A stretch of DNA of 48,340 nucleotides from an uncultured SAR86 cluster bacterium (GCA_902541245.1 CACBPT010000004.1:1-48340), one strand, 5' to 3'. Numbered from the stretch's first letter, positions 6,413-15,954 are shown. Numbers and translations are program-made. Notes: generated from the sequence alone by a model not told the origin.

Positions 6413-7255
6413 TTAGATAATAAGAAAACATAATACTGAGAGCATTAGTAAATAAAAAGATGCCCAATGATTATTTTCAAATGCTAGGAAATATTTTTTT
6501 TGATTAGCAAGGTGATGTTGATGTAAATAAAATCCAATTAAAAAAATTACTCCTAAGAACCAAATAAATTTTAGTCCAGCTTGCCATCCCACAATTAGCA
6601 AAAGGAAAATTGCCATAGATTGAAAGCAAGCAACAATTTTTAAAGTATTTGATCCCCACCATATTGGTGTCGAGTTAATACCTAGCTTTTTGTCATCATC
6701 TATATCACATAATCCATAAAGCGTATCAAAGGCAATAGTCATCGCAGCAATTGCAAAGTAAAGAAATATCATTGTTGGATTATTTAATTCATCTGTCATG
6801 GCATAAACAATAATCGTTGGATTAAAAGTGAGACCAAGAAATATTTGTGGCCCCATTAAAAATCTTTTTGTGAGGGGGTATAAAATTATCAATAGGCTAA
6901 AGCAAAAACTTATTAAAATGGTATTTACATTAGTTAGGCTGAGTAAAATCAAACTTAAAAATCCAAGAATTAAAAATAGAGCCCAGCTTTCGTATATTGA
7001 TACTCTTTTGCTCGGAATCGGCCTTAATTTTGTTCTTTCAACACCGCCATCAAGCTCTTTATCCCATATATCGTTAATAACGCAACCCGCAGATCTAACC
7101 AAGATGCTTCCTATAACAACTATTAAAAAATCAGAATATATAAAATTACCACCAGTACTTATAATTAATGCTAATAATGCTGGCCAAAGTAAAAGATATA
7201 TCCCAATAGGCTTATCAAGCCTCATAAGTTCAAAGAATGCATGTGCTTTATTCAT
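6413..7255 (-). CDS. ubiA: 4-hydroxybenzoate polyprenyltransferase
   Basis: Integral membrane enzyme that attaches the polyprenyl chain to 4-hydroxybenzoate in ubiquinone synthesis. Both aspartate-rich motifs are present: NDIWDKELDGGVERTKLRPI and DTLYGLCDIDDDKKLG. Several hydrophobic helices follow the family pattern. I place the start at the ATG at 7255 (MNKAHAFFELMRLDKP). It overlaps the ubiC stop as ATGA and gives 280 residues, close to the usual 290. A longer reading from 7291 adds 12 unlikely residues and a 40-bp overlap. Its substrate is supplied by the adjacent ubiC product. Confidence 0.93.
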   Translation of the reverse strand: MNKAHAFFELMRLDKPIGIYLLLWPALLALIISTGGNFIYSDFLIVVIGSILVRSAGCVINDIWDKELDGGVERTKLRPIPSKRVSIYESWALFLILGFLSLILLSLTNVNTILISFCFSLLIILYPLTKRFLMGPQIFLGLTFNPTIIVYAMTDELNNPTMIFLYFAIAAMTIAFDTLYGLCDIDDDKKLGINSTPIWWGSNTLKIVACFQSMAIFLLLIVGWQAGLKFIWFLGVIFLIGFYLHQHHLANQKKYFLAFENNHWASFYLLMLSVLCFLII

Positions 7256-7791
7256 GGAGATAAGAAAACCTCCATAACACTTAATGGGCAATCACGAACG
7301 AGGTAATGTGTTCTTCTTCCCCAAACAGTACTATTATCAGCCATAATAAATTCTGCAAATTCACGATTAGTTTTAACAAATAATTTACTTTGAAAAATCA
7401 GATCACCCAGTGGCTTAGACCCTATTGATCCCAATCCTGGATATCCTTTAGATGATGTAAGATTTGGGATGATGCTTCTTGCATAAACCAAGGGTAATAA
7501 ATTTCCATAAAGCAATACTTCTCTAATCCGAACCTCTTCAGGAGACATTTTAAGAGCCGCATATTCATCCTCTTCTGCTATTCCAATATCATCTCGCAAA
7601 ATTTCTAGTTTGAATTCGGCTTTAGATGAAATTTTTTTTGTAATTGAATACTCCTCATTCAGCCAATTTAGAATTCTTTTTTCTTTCAAGTGATGTTTTA
7701 ATTCCGAAGAATTTAGCCATTTATTTTTTCTTGTAAGTTGCATTAAAATTAGATCTTTAAAATCTGATATTATAGCCTGCTTAATTTTCAT
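7252..7791 (-). CDS. ubiC: chorismate lyase
   Basis: A 179-residue UbiC that converts chorismate to 4-hydroxybenzoate and pyruvate, the first committed step of ubiquinone synthesis. Family features are EVRIREVLLYGNLLPLVYAR in the core and LGSIGSKPLGDLIF further on, with the C-terminal NSTVWGRRTHYLV containing the expected W/R pair. It is the first gene of the minus-strand group and is coupled to ubiA by an ATGA overlap. The divergent rubredoxin gene starts 40 bp away, so both promoters must lie in 7792-7831 or inside coding sequence. Confidence 0.88.
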   Translation of the reverse strand: MKIKQAIISDFKDLILMQLTRKNKWLNSSELKHHLKEKRILNWLNEEYSITKKISSKAEFKLEILRDDIGIAEEDEYAALKMSPEEVRIREVLLYGNLLPLVYARSIIPNLTSSKGYPGLGSIGSKPLGDLIFQSKLFVKTNREFAEFIMADNSTVWGRRTHYLVRDCPLSVMEVFLSP

Positions 7792-7831
7792 TAAATGAGA
7801 CTTTTAACACTGATTAACTAAGAGAGAAAAA

Positions 7832-8005
7832 ATGCAATATAAAAAATGGGAATGCATTGTTTGCGGACTGATATATGATGAAGAGCTAGGCTGGCCTGAT
7901 GACGGTATTGAGCCTGGTACTGCATGGGATGATGTTCCTGATGATTGGTTATGCCCAGACTGTGGAGTCGGCAAAGAAGATTTTGAAATGATAGAAATTG
8001 AATGA
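7832..8005 (+). CDS. rubA: rubredoxin
   Basis: A 57-residue rubredoxin. Two CxxC knuckles, CIVCG at residue 8 and CPDCG at 41, would bind one iron, and the stretch between them ([20 protein letters not shown]) is typical. It is a one-electron carrier in the cytoplasm, possibly serving a membrane hydroxylase or an oxidative-stress enzyme; no partner is encoded nearby. A ribosome site (AGAGAG) precedes the ATG. The TGA overlaps the symporter start as ATGA. A rubredoxin near ubiC-ubiA is also known in Pseudomonas. Confidence 0.93.
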   Translation: MQYKKWECIVCGLIYDEELGWPDDGIEPGTAWDDVPDDWLCPDCGVGKEDFEMIEIE

Positions 8006-9264
8006 TTGATACCCCAAAAAACCTTACCAGAAACATACTTATTGGTTTGATTCTCGGTTTTGTTGTCGGTTCTTTACTTTTTTACACTGATTTTTTACCA
8101 AGCCAGATAGATGACTTTATAGAAAAATATATTTTTAAGCTTGGGGGAGATATCTTCATGAATCTCCTGAAGTTGTTAGTTGTGCCTTTAGTTTTCTTTT
8201 CTTTGGTATCGGGCATTTCCTCTTTGGGAAGGGAACAGTCTTTAGGAAAGTTAACATTTAAGACTGTTGGATTCTATTTGCTAACAACTGCCATAGCAGT
8301 ATCTTTAGCACTAGTTGTAGGTTCGCTCTTTAAACCAGGCTCTAATTACTCATCTGAATTACCAATGGTTGCACCAAGCTCCTTGCCTGAGGGCCAAGGA
8401 ATTTATTCTACTATTGTAGGAATTTTTCCATCAAACATTATTCAAGCCATGGCAGAAAACCAAATGCTAGCAATAGTTTTCTTTAGCATTATATTTGGCT
8501 TAGCATTGAACAAGACCAATCATTTAACAGGTAATTTAAGTGATTCGTTTTCTAAGTTAAATACTGTATTTTTACAATTGATTGTAATGATAATGAGTTT
8601 TGCACCCTTGGGTGTTTTTTGTTTAATTGGAAAATTTGTTGTCGCTGATGGGCTTGATATATTCCAAGACGTTGTTGCATATGTTGCTTTATTAATTACC
8701 TTGCTTTTATTTCATGCAGCTTTTACCTACTCTTTTTTTCTAAAGGCTATAGCTGGCTTAAATCCAATAACTTTTTTCAAAAAGATGAAAGATGTTGCTT
8801 TATTTGCATTTTCTACTTCATCAAGCGCGGCGACAATTCCAGTAACTCTTAAAACAGCTAATCAAGATTTAGGTGTTAATCAGAATGTAGCTTCTTTTGT
8901 GGTCCCTGTTGGGGCTACTATCAATATGGATGGAACAGCAATTATGCAAGGCTTAGCAACAGTATTTATTGCTCAAATGTCTGGCATTGATCTAACACTA
9001 TTTCAGTATATGCAAGTTGTATTGCTAGCTGTTGCAACCTCAATTGGAACAGCTGCTGTTCCATCAGCGGGAACGATTACTTTAATAATAATTTTGCAGC
9101 AATTTAACTTACCACTTGAGGCAATAGGGATAATTTTGGCAGTTGATAGAGTTCTAGATATGATTAGAACATCGGTAAATGTTACCGGTGATGCCGCAAT
9201 TGCATGTATAGTTGCGAAAACAGAGAATCAATTGGATGAAAATATTTTTAATTCAAAGGCTTAA
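8002..9264 (+). CDS. gltP: dicarboxylate/amino acid:cation symporter (DAACS/GltP family)
   Basis: A 420-residue inner-membrane secondary transporter for acidic amino acids or C4-dicarboxylates, driven by Na+ or H+. The family signatures are in order: serine-rich re-entrant loop [11 protein letters not shown] (about 272-282), NMDGTA (about 308), second loop [10 protein letters not shown] (about 349) and the last helix [15 protein letters not shown] (about 385-398). The Asp, Arg, Asn and Asp ligands equivalent to D394, R397, N401 and D405 of GltPh are all kept, which favours aspartate/glutamate as substrate. Translation is coupled to the rubredoxin gene by an ATGA overlap; the functional link is unclear. 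Confidence 0.9.
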   Translation: MIDTPKNLTRNILIGLILGFVVGSLLFYTDFLPSQIDDFIEKYIFKLGGDIFMNLLKLLVVPLVFFSLVSGISSLGREQSLGKLTFKTVGFYLLTTAIAVSLALVVGSLFKPGSNYSSELPMVAPSSLPEGQGIYSTIVGIFPSNIIQAMAENQMLAIVFFSIIFGLALNKTNHLTGNLSDSFSKLNTVFLQLIVMIMSFAPLGVFCLIGKFVVADGLDIFQDVVAYVALLITLLLFHAAFTYSFFLKAIAGLNPITFFKKMKDVALFAFSTSSSAATIPVTLKTANQDLGVNQNVASFVVPVGATINMDGTAIMQGLATVFIAQMSGIDLTLFQYMQVVLLAVATSIGTAAVPSAGTITLIIILQQFNLPLEAIGIILAVDRVLDMIRTSVNVTGDAAIACIVAKTENQLDENIFNSKA

Positions 9265-9280
9265 TTACTAATTAAACCTA

Positions 9281-9297
9281 ATTTTATTTGATAAAAT
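9281..9297. promoter_or_regulatory. AT-rich palindrome upstream of hppA
   Basis: ATTTTATTTGATAAAAT is a 7-3-7 perfect palindrome in the 60-bp gap before the pyrophosphatase gene. It contains TAAAAT, a passable -10 element, but no convincing -35 element is seen. It could be part of the hppA promoter or a weak hairpin after the symporter gene. A ribosome site (AAGGAGAG, ending 6 bases before the ATG) follows. Confidence 0.3.
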
Positions 9298-9324
9298 CTA
9301 ACGCTTGTTAAAAGGAGAGAAATA

Positions 9325-11313
9325 ATGAATGTATTAATTGCACCTGCATTAGGTTTTTTTGGTTTAGTTGCTGCTTTTGTGGTATTCAGTTTGGTCATGC
9401 GTTATTCAGATGGAACAGATCAAGTTAAAAAGATTGGTGACGAAATTCATAAGGGGGCAATGAAATTCATGAAAACTGAATATACCTATCTATTAATTTT
9501 TGTTGCTGTATTGGTTATTCTGGTTGCAACTTTTCTAACAATTCAATCAGCTATTGCAGTTATTGTTGGTGCAGCATGTTCATCATTAGCAGGATTTATT
9601 GGAATGTATGCAGCAACAAAAGCAAATGTAAGAACTGCAACAGCAGCTCAGCAAGATGGAGCTGCAGCAGCATTGAGCGTTTCATTTTATGGTGGTTCTG
9701 TAATGGGTTTATGTGTTGCGTCGCTAGGTTTAATTGGTTTGGGCGGCTTATTCTATTTCTTTAGTGAATCTCATGTTCATGCACTTGAAGGATTTGGAAT
9801 GGGCGCTTCAGTTGTTGCTCTATTCTCTCGAGTAGGAGGCGGAATTTTTACTAAAAGTGCTGATGTCGGAGCTGACTTAGTTGGAAAGATTGAAGCAGGA
9901 ATTCCCGAGGATGATCCAAGGAACCCAGGAGTAATTGCTGACAATGTTGGTGATAATGTGGGAGATGTTGCTGGAATGGGATCAGATATATTTGAGTCCT
10001 ATTGCGGATCAATGATTGCCTCTATTGCTATAGCATATACTTTAGGCTCCAAAGAAATGATGATGTTCCCTTTAGCCTTAACATCCATTGGACTAATTGC
10101 TTCTATCATTGGAATAGTAATCGTTAAATTACAATCAGCAAAAGCTCCAGCAAGCGCTTTGCGATCTGGAACACTTTTAGCTCCAGTAATCTTTATAGCC
10201 ATGGCATATTTCTTAACAAACAGTATGGCTGGAGTATCAATGAATGTCTGGTGGGCTGTAGTATGTGGAGCTGTTGGAGGAGTCCTAATTGGATTGATTA
10301 CTGAATACTATACTGGCGGAGCGCCAGTTCAAAAAATTGCTGAGTCTGGAGAAACCGGGTCAGCAACTGTTATGATTTCAGGTCTTTCTGTTGGAATGCA
10401 ATCCGTTGTAATCCCAATTTCAGTTTTAGCAACAATTATTCTTATTTCAACCACTTTATCTGGTGTTTATGGTGTTGGTGTTGCAGCGGTAGGCATGCTT
10501 TCAACCGTTGGAATTACTATGGCTATCGATGCATATGGTCCTGTAGCAGACAATGCTGGTGGAATTGCAGAGATGGCAGGAATGGGCGAGGATGTCAGAG
10601 AGATTACTGATTCATTAGATGAACTCGGTAACACAACAGCAGCTATTGGAAAAGGGTTTGCTATTGGTGCTGCTGCTCTTGCAGCACTAGCAATTATTTC
10701 TGCATTTTCAGCTGTTGTAAGTCTAAACTTTGGCGAAGCATTTACTTTGTCTCTTGGTCAACCAATTGTATTGGTTGGTATGTTTATTGGAATATGCATT
10801 CCATTTTTAATTTCTTCAATCACTATGACAGCTGTTGGTGATGCTGCTTTTGAAATGATTAATGAGATAAGAAGACAATTCAGAGAAATTACTGGTTTGA
10901 TGGAAGGTAATGCTGATCCTGACTCAGAAAAATGTGTTGAAATAGCAACTAAAGCTGCTTTAAAGAAAATGATGTTACCCGGAGTGATTGCTGTTGCAAT
11001 GCCAGCAGTAGTTGGATTTGGTCTTGGTGCTATGGCTTTAGGTGGAATGCTTGCAGGTGGCCTTTTAGGCTGCGTTGCGCTTGCCTTATTTATGGCAAAT
11101 GCTGGTGGTGCTTGGGATAATGCTAAGAAATATGTTGAGAAGGGCCACTTTGGTGGCAAGGGTTCAGACACTCATGCAGCAGTTGTTGTTGGAGATACTG
11201 TTGGGGATCCATTTAAAGACACATCTGGGCCTTCAATGAATATTTTAATTAATGTGATGGCAATCGTGAGTCTAGTTATAGCTCCATTATTAACATTGAA
11301 TGGCATGTTATAA
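9325..11313 (+). CDS. hppA: membrane-bound ion-pumping pyrophosphatase, K+-dependent type
   Basis: A 662-residue, multi-helix (about 16) inner-membrane pyrophosphatase that couples pyrophosphate hydrolysis to H+ or Na+ export. Substrate-binding blocks are clear: [60 protein letters not shown] and [19 protein letters not shown]. In [10 protein letters not shown] (435-444) the positions that are Lys and Thr in K+-independent enzymes are Ala439 and Gly442, which marks the K+-dependent group. Whether it pumps H+ or Na+ cannot be settled by eye. It has its own ribosome site and a strong terminator 22 bp downstream, so it looks like a single-gene transcription unit. Confidence 0.95.
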   Translation: MNVLIAPALGFFGLVAAFVVFSLVMRYSDGTDQVKKIGDEIHKGAMKFMKTEYTYLLIFVAVLVILVATFLTIQSAIAVIVGAACSSLAGFIGMYAATKANVRTATAAQQDGAAAALSVSFYGGSVMGLCVASLGLIGLGGLFYFFSESHVHALEGFGMGASVVALFSRVGGGIFTKSADVGADLVGKIEAGIPEDDPRNPGVIADNVGDNVGDVAGMGSDIFESYCGSMIASIAIAYTLGSKEMMMFPLALTSIGLIASIIGIVIVKLQSAKAPASALRSGTLLAPVIFIAMAYFLTNSMAGVSMNVWWAVVCGAVGGVLIGLITEYYTGGAPVQKIAESGETGSATVMISGLSVGMQSVVIPISVLATIILISTTLSGVYGVGVAAVGMLSTVGITMAIDAYGPVADNAGGIAEMAGMGEDVREITDSLDELGNTTAAIGKGFAIGAAALAALAIISAFSAVVSLNFGEAFTLSLGQPIVLVGMFIGICIPFLISSITMTAVGDAAFEMINEIRRQFREITGLMEGNADPDSEKCVEIATKAALKKMMLPGVIAVAMPAVVGFGLGAMALGGMLAGGLLGCVALALFMANAGGAWDNAKKYVEKGHFGGKGSDTHAAVVVGDTVGDPFKDTSGPSMNILINVMAIVSLVIAPLLTLNGML

Positions 11314-11334
11314 AAAGCATAAAACTTAAAAAAT

Positions 11335-11360
11335 AAAAAACCCGCAATAGCGGGTTTTTT
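11335..11360 (+). terminator. intrinsic terminator after hppA
   Basis: A-run, CCCGC, loop AATA, GCGGG, then six T. The GC stem extends into A:T pairs to 11 bp (11335-11345 with 11350-11360). This is the clearest rho-independent terminator in the window and would work on both strands. Confidence 0.93.
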
Positions 11361-11417
11361 ATTTCTCATTTAATATAAATTCTAATAATGAAATTTTAAA
11401 TAAGAGAGATAAATAAT

Positions 11418-11822
11418 ATGAATCAAGTAGCACTTTTAACACCAATTCTAGTTTTAACGCTTTGGACTTTTATAATTTTTTTAATAATGGCCTTCGGAAG
11501 AGTTACATCCATGAAAAATCCTCAGGATGCAGCACATACAAAAGACATTCAAGGCACCATGCCAGCATGGGTTGAAAGGACTTCGGATAATTATAATCAC
11601 CTTTTTGAACAACCCGTTGCATTTTATGCTGTTACCTTATCAATTGCCTTAATTAATAATTTTGACTCCTTTATGGTACAACTGGCATGGGCATTTGTAA
11701 TATTAAGAATTATTCATTCACTAGTTCAGTTAACAATCAATATAGTCCTAGTAAGATTCTTATTATTTGCTTCTGGATGGCTGATTATTGCTTATATGGC
11801 ATATTCTCAGCTCTTTGGTTAG
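11418..11822 (+). CDS. MAPEG family membrane protein
   Basis: A 134-residue protein with four predicted membrane helices in the MAPEG pattern, the family of microsomal glutathione transferases and leukotriene synthases. The first helix (about 5-28) is followed by a polar loop ending in MPAWVERTSDNYNHLFEQP. That loop has the conserved ERxxxNxxE character of the family (here ERTSDNYNHLFEQP). Bacterial members are largely uncharacterised and may conjugate glutathione to lipophilic substrates. It follows the hppA terminator, so it should have its own promoter in 11361-11417; an AT-rich stretch is there but I cannot define hexamers. Confidence 0.82.
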   Translation: MNQVALLTPILVLTLWTFIIFLIMAFGRVTSMKNPQDAAHTKDIQGTMPAWVERTSDNYNHLFEQPVAFYAVTLSIALINNFDSFMVQLAWAFVILRIIHSLVQLTINIVLVRFLLFASGWLIIAYMAYSQLFG

Positions 11823-11864
11823 GATTATTTAGTATATTATTATCAAATACATTGGAGACTTAAA

Positions 11865-12191
11865 ATGAAAAAATATTTTGTTCTAGGAGCCGCATTACTA
11901 TTTTGTAATTTCTCACAAGCAGCTGTATACATGATTGATTTCAAATGCGATCAAGAGGCGTATAGAATTTTTGCTACCATGACCTTAGAGGAGCTTGATA
12001 GTCAATTTCTTGAAGGTTCGTCAAAGCTTGCACGGTATCATGATCTTACAACTGGAAGCGGTATAGTTATCGTAGAGGCTGATGATCCTACTCTTGTAAT
12101 TGAATTTGCTAATGGATGGAGTGAAGTTTGCGAATCTAAGATAGTTCCTGTAGTGGACGACAAGATAGCAATGGAAATTTTGACCAGATAA
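11865..12191 (+). CDS. secreted DUF3303-like protein
   Basis: A 108-residue protein with a signal peptide (MKKYFVLGAALLFCNFSQAA) and a mature region of about 88 residues. The pattern of a conserved His after a short loop (LARYHDLTTGSGIVIVEADD) and then FANGWSEVCESKIVPVVDD resembles DUF3303, a small ferredoxin-like-fold family. Most members I know of lack a signal peptide, so the export signal is notable. Function unknown. A GGAGA ribosome site lies 7 bases before the ATG. The stop abuts the convergent recG stop with no gap. Confidence 0.6.
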   Translation: MKKYFVLGAALLFCNFSQAAVYMIDFKCDQEAYRIFATMTLEELDSQFLEGSSKLARYHDLTTGSGIVIVEADDPTLVIEFANGWSEVCESKIVPVVDDKIAMEILTR

Positions 12192-14255
12192 CTAAGCATC
12201 AGCAAAAGCTATAGAGCCTGAGATCCATCTTTCTATCAACTGATTAGCAAGCTCTGGCTCCTTATTACATATTGATTCAGCAACTCTTTTGGTTTCCATG
12301 AGATATTGACTGTCTCTAACCAAATTGGTGTATTTCATCGGTACAATTCCTGTTTGTTGTGCACCCATGATTTCTCCAGGACCTCTTATGACTAGGTCTT
12401 CTTCTGCGATTTTAAAGCCATCTTGAGAATCTACTAATACCTGTAGTCTTTGGGAGGAAACATCTTGAATCTTATCTTTATGAAGAAGAATACAAAAGCT
12501 TTCCTTAGTACCTCTGCCTATTCTTCCTCTTAATTGATGCAATTGTGCTAAACCAAACCTTTCAGCATTTTCAATTACCATGATATCTGCATCAGGAATA
12601 TCAACTCCAACCTCAACAACAGTCGTTGATACTAAGATTGAAGTTTTAGAATCTTTGAAAGCTTGAACTTGCTCTTGTTTTTTAATTGCTGATAACTTGC
12701 CATGCAGGCAACCAACTTTATCTTGACCAAAGTGCTCAGATAAATCTTCGTGGGTTTCCATGACAGCATTTAAATCCAAGTTCTCAGATTCTTCAATTAA
12801 GGGACATATCCAATATGCTTTGCTACCTTTTTTTATAGTAGCTGCGATTCTTTCAATGAGTTTTTCTTTTCCACTTAGGGGCAAGCATGATGTTTGAATT
12901 GGTTTTCTGTCAGGCGGCAATTCATCTATAACTGAAACATCCATGTTTGCATATACGCTCATCGAAAGTGTTCTTGGGATTGGGGTGGCAGTTAATGTAA
13001 GCTGATGAGGTGCAGATTTTTCAGAATCATTTTTCTTCCTTAGAGCCAGTCTTTGATTTACACCAAACCTATGCTGCTCATCGATGATAATGAGAGCAAG
13101 ATTAGAAAACTCGACACTCTTTTGGAACAAAGCATGAGTTCCAACTAATAATTTAATCTTACTATCCTTAAGACCCTCTAAGACTTTTTTTCTTTGGCTT
13201 GAAGAGGTACTACCAGTAAGAAGAGATATCTTTTCTTTTTGTTTTTTAAAAAAAGATTTAAAACTAATAAAATGTTGCTCTGCTAGGAGTGTAGTTGGAG
13301 CCATAAAAGCAACCTGAAAGGATGAATCAAGAGCCAACGCTGCAGCTAATGCGCCCACCACTGTTTTTCCTGACCCTACATCTCCCTGGACCAATCGCAT
13401 CATAGGAACTTCTTGTGCTAGATCCTCTTTAATTTCAATTACAACCCTAGCTTGGGCCCCAGTTAATTTAAAAGGAAAATTTGATTTAACTTCTGCTGTC
13501 CATTCACTTTCTTTAGACAATGAATAGGCATGGTGCCGTTTTTGTTTGCGTTTTAAAAAAGCCATACCAGCTTGAAAAGCAATCATCTCTTCTTTCAAAA
13601 GTCTTACTCTTGCTGGATGGGAGCCACCAGGTAGCATTTCATTAATATCAATATCTGCTTCAGGATTGTGGATTATTTGTAGGGCATCAATAATTTTCAT
13701 GTTTAAAGATGCGTCATATTTTTCAACATCAAGAAAGTCTTCTTCAAAATCTAATTTTGAAATCGCAGCTTGAATAAATCCCCTAATTTTTTTTTGTCCT
13801 ATGCCCTTGGGAACTCTATATATAGGCGTTAATTTTTTTTCTTTTAATTCATGATCATTTGATATTACTTCGTACTCTGGATGAATCATTTCTAATCCAT
13901 ATCTACTCAAGCTCACTTTTCCGTAGCATAAGAGATCTGTTCCAGCCTTCAACTGTTTCGTTTGAGCGGGATGGAAATAAAAAAAACGAATATTAATATT
14001 TGAATACAAATCAGCAGATTTAAGCACCATCATTTTTCTAGGTCTATAGATGGTTTGAGCAGATAAAATCTGCACCTTAATTAATTTTTCATCTCCTGGT
14101 TGAAGGTCACTTATGTTTGAAATCTTTGTTCTATCTTGATATCCAAAAGGAAGATGAAAGCACAAATCTCTTAAGTTAAAAATTCCAATAAGGTTCAATT
14201 TGTTAACTATAGAAGGCCCGATACCTTTTAATTGTGTTAGTTCAATATTAGCCAC
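12192..14255 (-). CDS. recG: ATP-dependent DNA helicase RecG
   Basis: A 687-residue, full-length RecG that reverses stalled replication forks and moves Holliday junctions. The N-terminal wedge/OB domain includes LKGIGPSIVNKL. The helicase core shows Walker A GDVGSGKTVVGA, the DEQH box DEQHRFG, TATPIPRTLSMSVY (motif III), motif V STTVVEVGVDIPDA and motif VI QLHQLRGRIGRG. The translocation hairpin region follows. The start at 14255 is 22 bp from the upstream minus-strand limit and 43 bp from the divergent epimerase start. The gene stands alone on its strand. Confidence 0.97.
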   Translation of the reverse strand: MANIELTQLKGIGPSIVNKLNLIGIFNLRDLCFHLPFGYQDRTKISNISDLQPGDEKLIKVQILSAQTIYRPRKMMVLKSADLYSNINIRFFYFHPAQTKQLKAGTDLLCYGKVSLSRYGLEMIHPEYEVISNDHELKEKKLTPIYRVPKGIGQKKIRGFIQAAISKLDFEEDFLDVEKYDASLNMKIIDALQIIHNPEADIDINEMLPGGSHPARVRLLKEEMIAFQAGMAFLKRKQKRHHAYSLSKESEWTAEVKSNFPFKLTGAQARVVIEIKEDLAQEVPMMRLVQGDVGSGKTVVGALAAALALDSSFQVAFMAPTTLLAEQHFISFKSFFKKQKEKISLLTGSTSSSQRKKVLEGLKDSKIKLLVGTHALFQKSVEFSNLALIIIDEQHRFGVNQRLALRKKNDSEKSAPHQLTLTATPIPRTLSMSVYANMDVSVIDELPPDRKPIQTSCLPLSGKEKLIERIAATIKKGSKAYWICPLIEESENLDLNAVMETHEDLSEHFGQDKVGCLHGKLSAIKKQEQVQAFKDSKTSILVSTTVVEVGVDIPDADIMVIENAERFGLAQLHQLRGRIGRGTKESFCILLHKDKIQDVSSQRLQVLVDSQDGFKIAEEDLVIRGPGEIMGAQQTGIVPMKYTNLVRDSQYLMETKRVAESICNKEPELANQLIERWISGSIAFADA

Positions 14256-14298
14256 TTACCGATAATACTTTTAATATATGAACATTAGAAACAAATAT

Positions 14299-15078
14299 AT
14301 GAAAAAAATTTTAATTATAGGTTATGGAGATATTGGAATGCGCTTAGCTATGATGTGTCCAAAGTATCAATTTATAGGAGTTTCTAGAAGAAGGCCTAGA
14401 CATCTTAATAATGTTGAATTTATTGAGCTAGACTGGATAAAGGACTCAATACTTAATCTCCCTAAAGAGAATATTTCATCGGTGGTTTTAATATTAAAAC
14501 CAACGTCCTCAGATGTGGCGGGTTATCAAAGAGGTTTTCTTGAGGCATCACGCAAAATCATTGATTTCTTAAACCAAAACATTAATTTTAAAAAATTAAT
14601 TATTGTGAGCTCAACTAGGGTTTATGGTTTGCAGAATGGAAGAAATATTACTGAATCAGTTATTCCTATACCTGATGACGACCAAGGAAGAACAATCTTA
14701 GATTTTGAAAATTTTGTATTAAGTGAATCCAAAGTTGAGCCTTTGATACTCAGACCTTCAGGATTATATGATAAACGCAAACATTGGATGAAAAGTCATG
14801 TAGAGTCTTTTGATGGAAATAAATATCCTCTACGTTTTAGTGAAGCAAATTTTTTCAGCAGAGATGATCTTGCATTAGTTATGAAAAACTATCTCTGTAA
14901 TCAAGAATCAACTCAAATATCTGGAGCATTAATTTGCAGTGAGAAAGCCCAAAGTTATAGTGAAATTTTCTCTCGTATATGTCCCCAATGTTCTTTTAAG
15001 GATTTTTTTATTGCTTCAGATATTATTGGTAAGTCATTCGATCCACAAAAGTTATCTGACAGTGGTTTAATGAGATAA
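14299..15078 (+). CDS. NAD(P)-binding epimerase/dehydratase-like protein (atypical SDR)
   Basis: A 259-residue Rossmann-fold protein of the YeeZ-like atypical SDR group. The nucleotide loop is GYGDIG near the N-terminus, followed by SRRRPRHLNNVEF and then VSSTRVYG, where the second conserved segment with the catalytic-type Ser and Tyr of extended SDRs is expected. RPSGLYD is also typical. I choose the ATG at 14299 (MKKILIIGYGD) over the ATG at 14278, since the Rossmann strand should start close to the N-terminus. Substrate unknown. It sits divergent from recG and 24 bp upstream of yicC, so it may be in the yicC-gmk-rpoZ-spoT message. Confidence 0.78.
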   Translation: MKKILIIGYGDIGMRLAMMCPKYQFIGVSRRRPRHLNNVEFIELDWIKDSILNLPKENISSVVLILKPTSSDVAGYQRGFLEASRKIIDFLNQNINFKKLIIVSSTRVYGLQNGRNITESVIPIPDDDQGRTILDFENFVLSESKVEPLILRPSGLYDKRKHWMKSHVESFDGNKYPLRFSEANFFSRDDLALVMKNYLCNQESTQISGALICSEKAQSYSEIFSRICPQCSFKDFFIASDIIGKSFDPQKLSDSGLMR

Positions 15079-15102
15079 TAATTGTAACTATTTAGAAAAT
15101 AT

Positions 15103-15954
15103 ATGTTTTACAGCATGACAGGTTACGGCTCCGGACAAGCCACATCAAAAAAGATGGAGGTTTTGTGTGAAATTAAGTCTGTTAATAATAGATTTATAGA
15201 TATTTCATTTAAAGGTTACAGTCTGCCTAATGATTTAGAGGAGTATATTAAAAATCAAATAAAGAAAAAATTCTTAAGAGGTTCTTTTGAGGTCAAAATT
15301 TTTGATAATTTTCAATCAGATCATTCCTATGAGCTCAATGAAGAGGGCATTAGAAATCTAAAGAAAACTTTGAAATCCAGTAAGGATTTTAAACATTTAA
15401 ATCTCAAATTAAGTGATTTAAAGGATATACCTGGCTTATTAACGGTGAAGACTTCAAAAAAAGATATTGCTATGTTGGGAAAGAAGGCATTAAACATTGC
15501 AATAAAGAATTTGGTTGAATCTAGGGCAAAGGAGGGTAAAAAGATAGAAAAAATCATATTAGCAAAGACACTTTTCTTAAAAAATGCATATCACAAATTA
15601 TTTAAATCAGCGCCTTCATTGTTAAGACATAGAGAAAAAGCTATCAAGAATAAGTTTATTCAAAAAAAGATTGATATTAATAGGGATGAAATAGCTAATG
15701 AAGTTTCAAATTTAGCTATTAAGCATGATATAGCTGAAGAACTTGAAAGAATAAGCTTTCATATTGAATCTTTAAACAAATTATTTAAGCTTAAAAATGC
15801 TCATGGAAAAAAAATGGACTTCATCCTTCAGGAGCTGTTCAGAGAAGTGAATACACTTTCTGTAAAGATTGAAAAATCAGATTTAAAGGACTTAGCCCTT
15901 ACTATGAAATTGAAAGTAGAAGAATTGCGTGAACAAGCCTTAAATTTAGAATAA
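15103..15954 (+). CDS. yicC: YicC family protein (YicC_N and DUF1732)
   Basis: A 283-residue YicC. The N-terminal SMTGYGSG and EIKSVNNRFIDISFK, and the C-terminal GKKMDFILQELFREVNTL (DUF1732), are the family markers. E. coli YicC has been reported as an endoribonuclease; the family role in general is less clear. It overlaps the gmk start by one base (TAATG), matching the yicC-gmk-rpoZ-spoT order of many gammaproteobacteria. Confidence 0.94.
   Translation: MFYSMTGYGSGQATSKKMEVLCEIKSVNNRFIDISFKGYSLPNDLEEYIKNQIKKKFLRGSFEVKIFDNFQSDHSYELNEEGIRNLKKTLKSSKDFKHLNLKLSDLKDIPGLLTVKTSKKDIAMLGKKALNIAIKNLVESRAKEGKKIEKIILAKTLFLKNAYHKLFKSAPSLLRHREKAIKNKFIQKKIDINRDEIANEVSNLAIKHDIAEELERISFHIESLNKLFKLKNAHGKKMDFILQELFREVNTLSVKIEKSDLKDLALTMKLKVEELREQALNLE

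Noticed and set aside
6828-7277. 149-codon plus-strand ORF opposite ubiA
   Set aside because: It lies entirely antisense to ubiA/ubiC, which have clear motifs. Its composition looks like reverse-strand translation and no family is recognisable.
7256-7291. Longer N-terminus for ubiA
   Set aside because: Adds residues unlike the family and a 40-bp overlap with ubiC; the ATGA overlap start at 7255 is more natural.
10758-11171. 137-codon minus-strand ORF inside hppA
   Set aside because: Antisense shadow of hppA; the repeated Pro/Ala pattern mirrors the Gly/Ala-rich membrane helices on the other strand.
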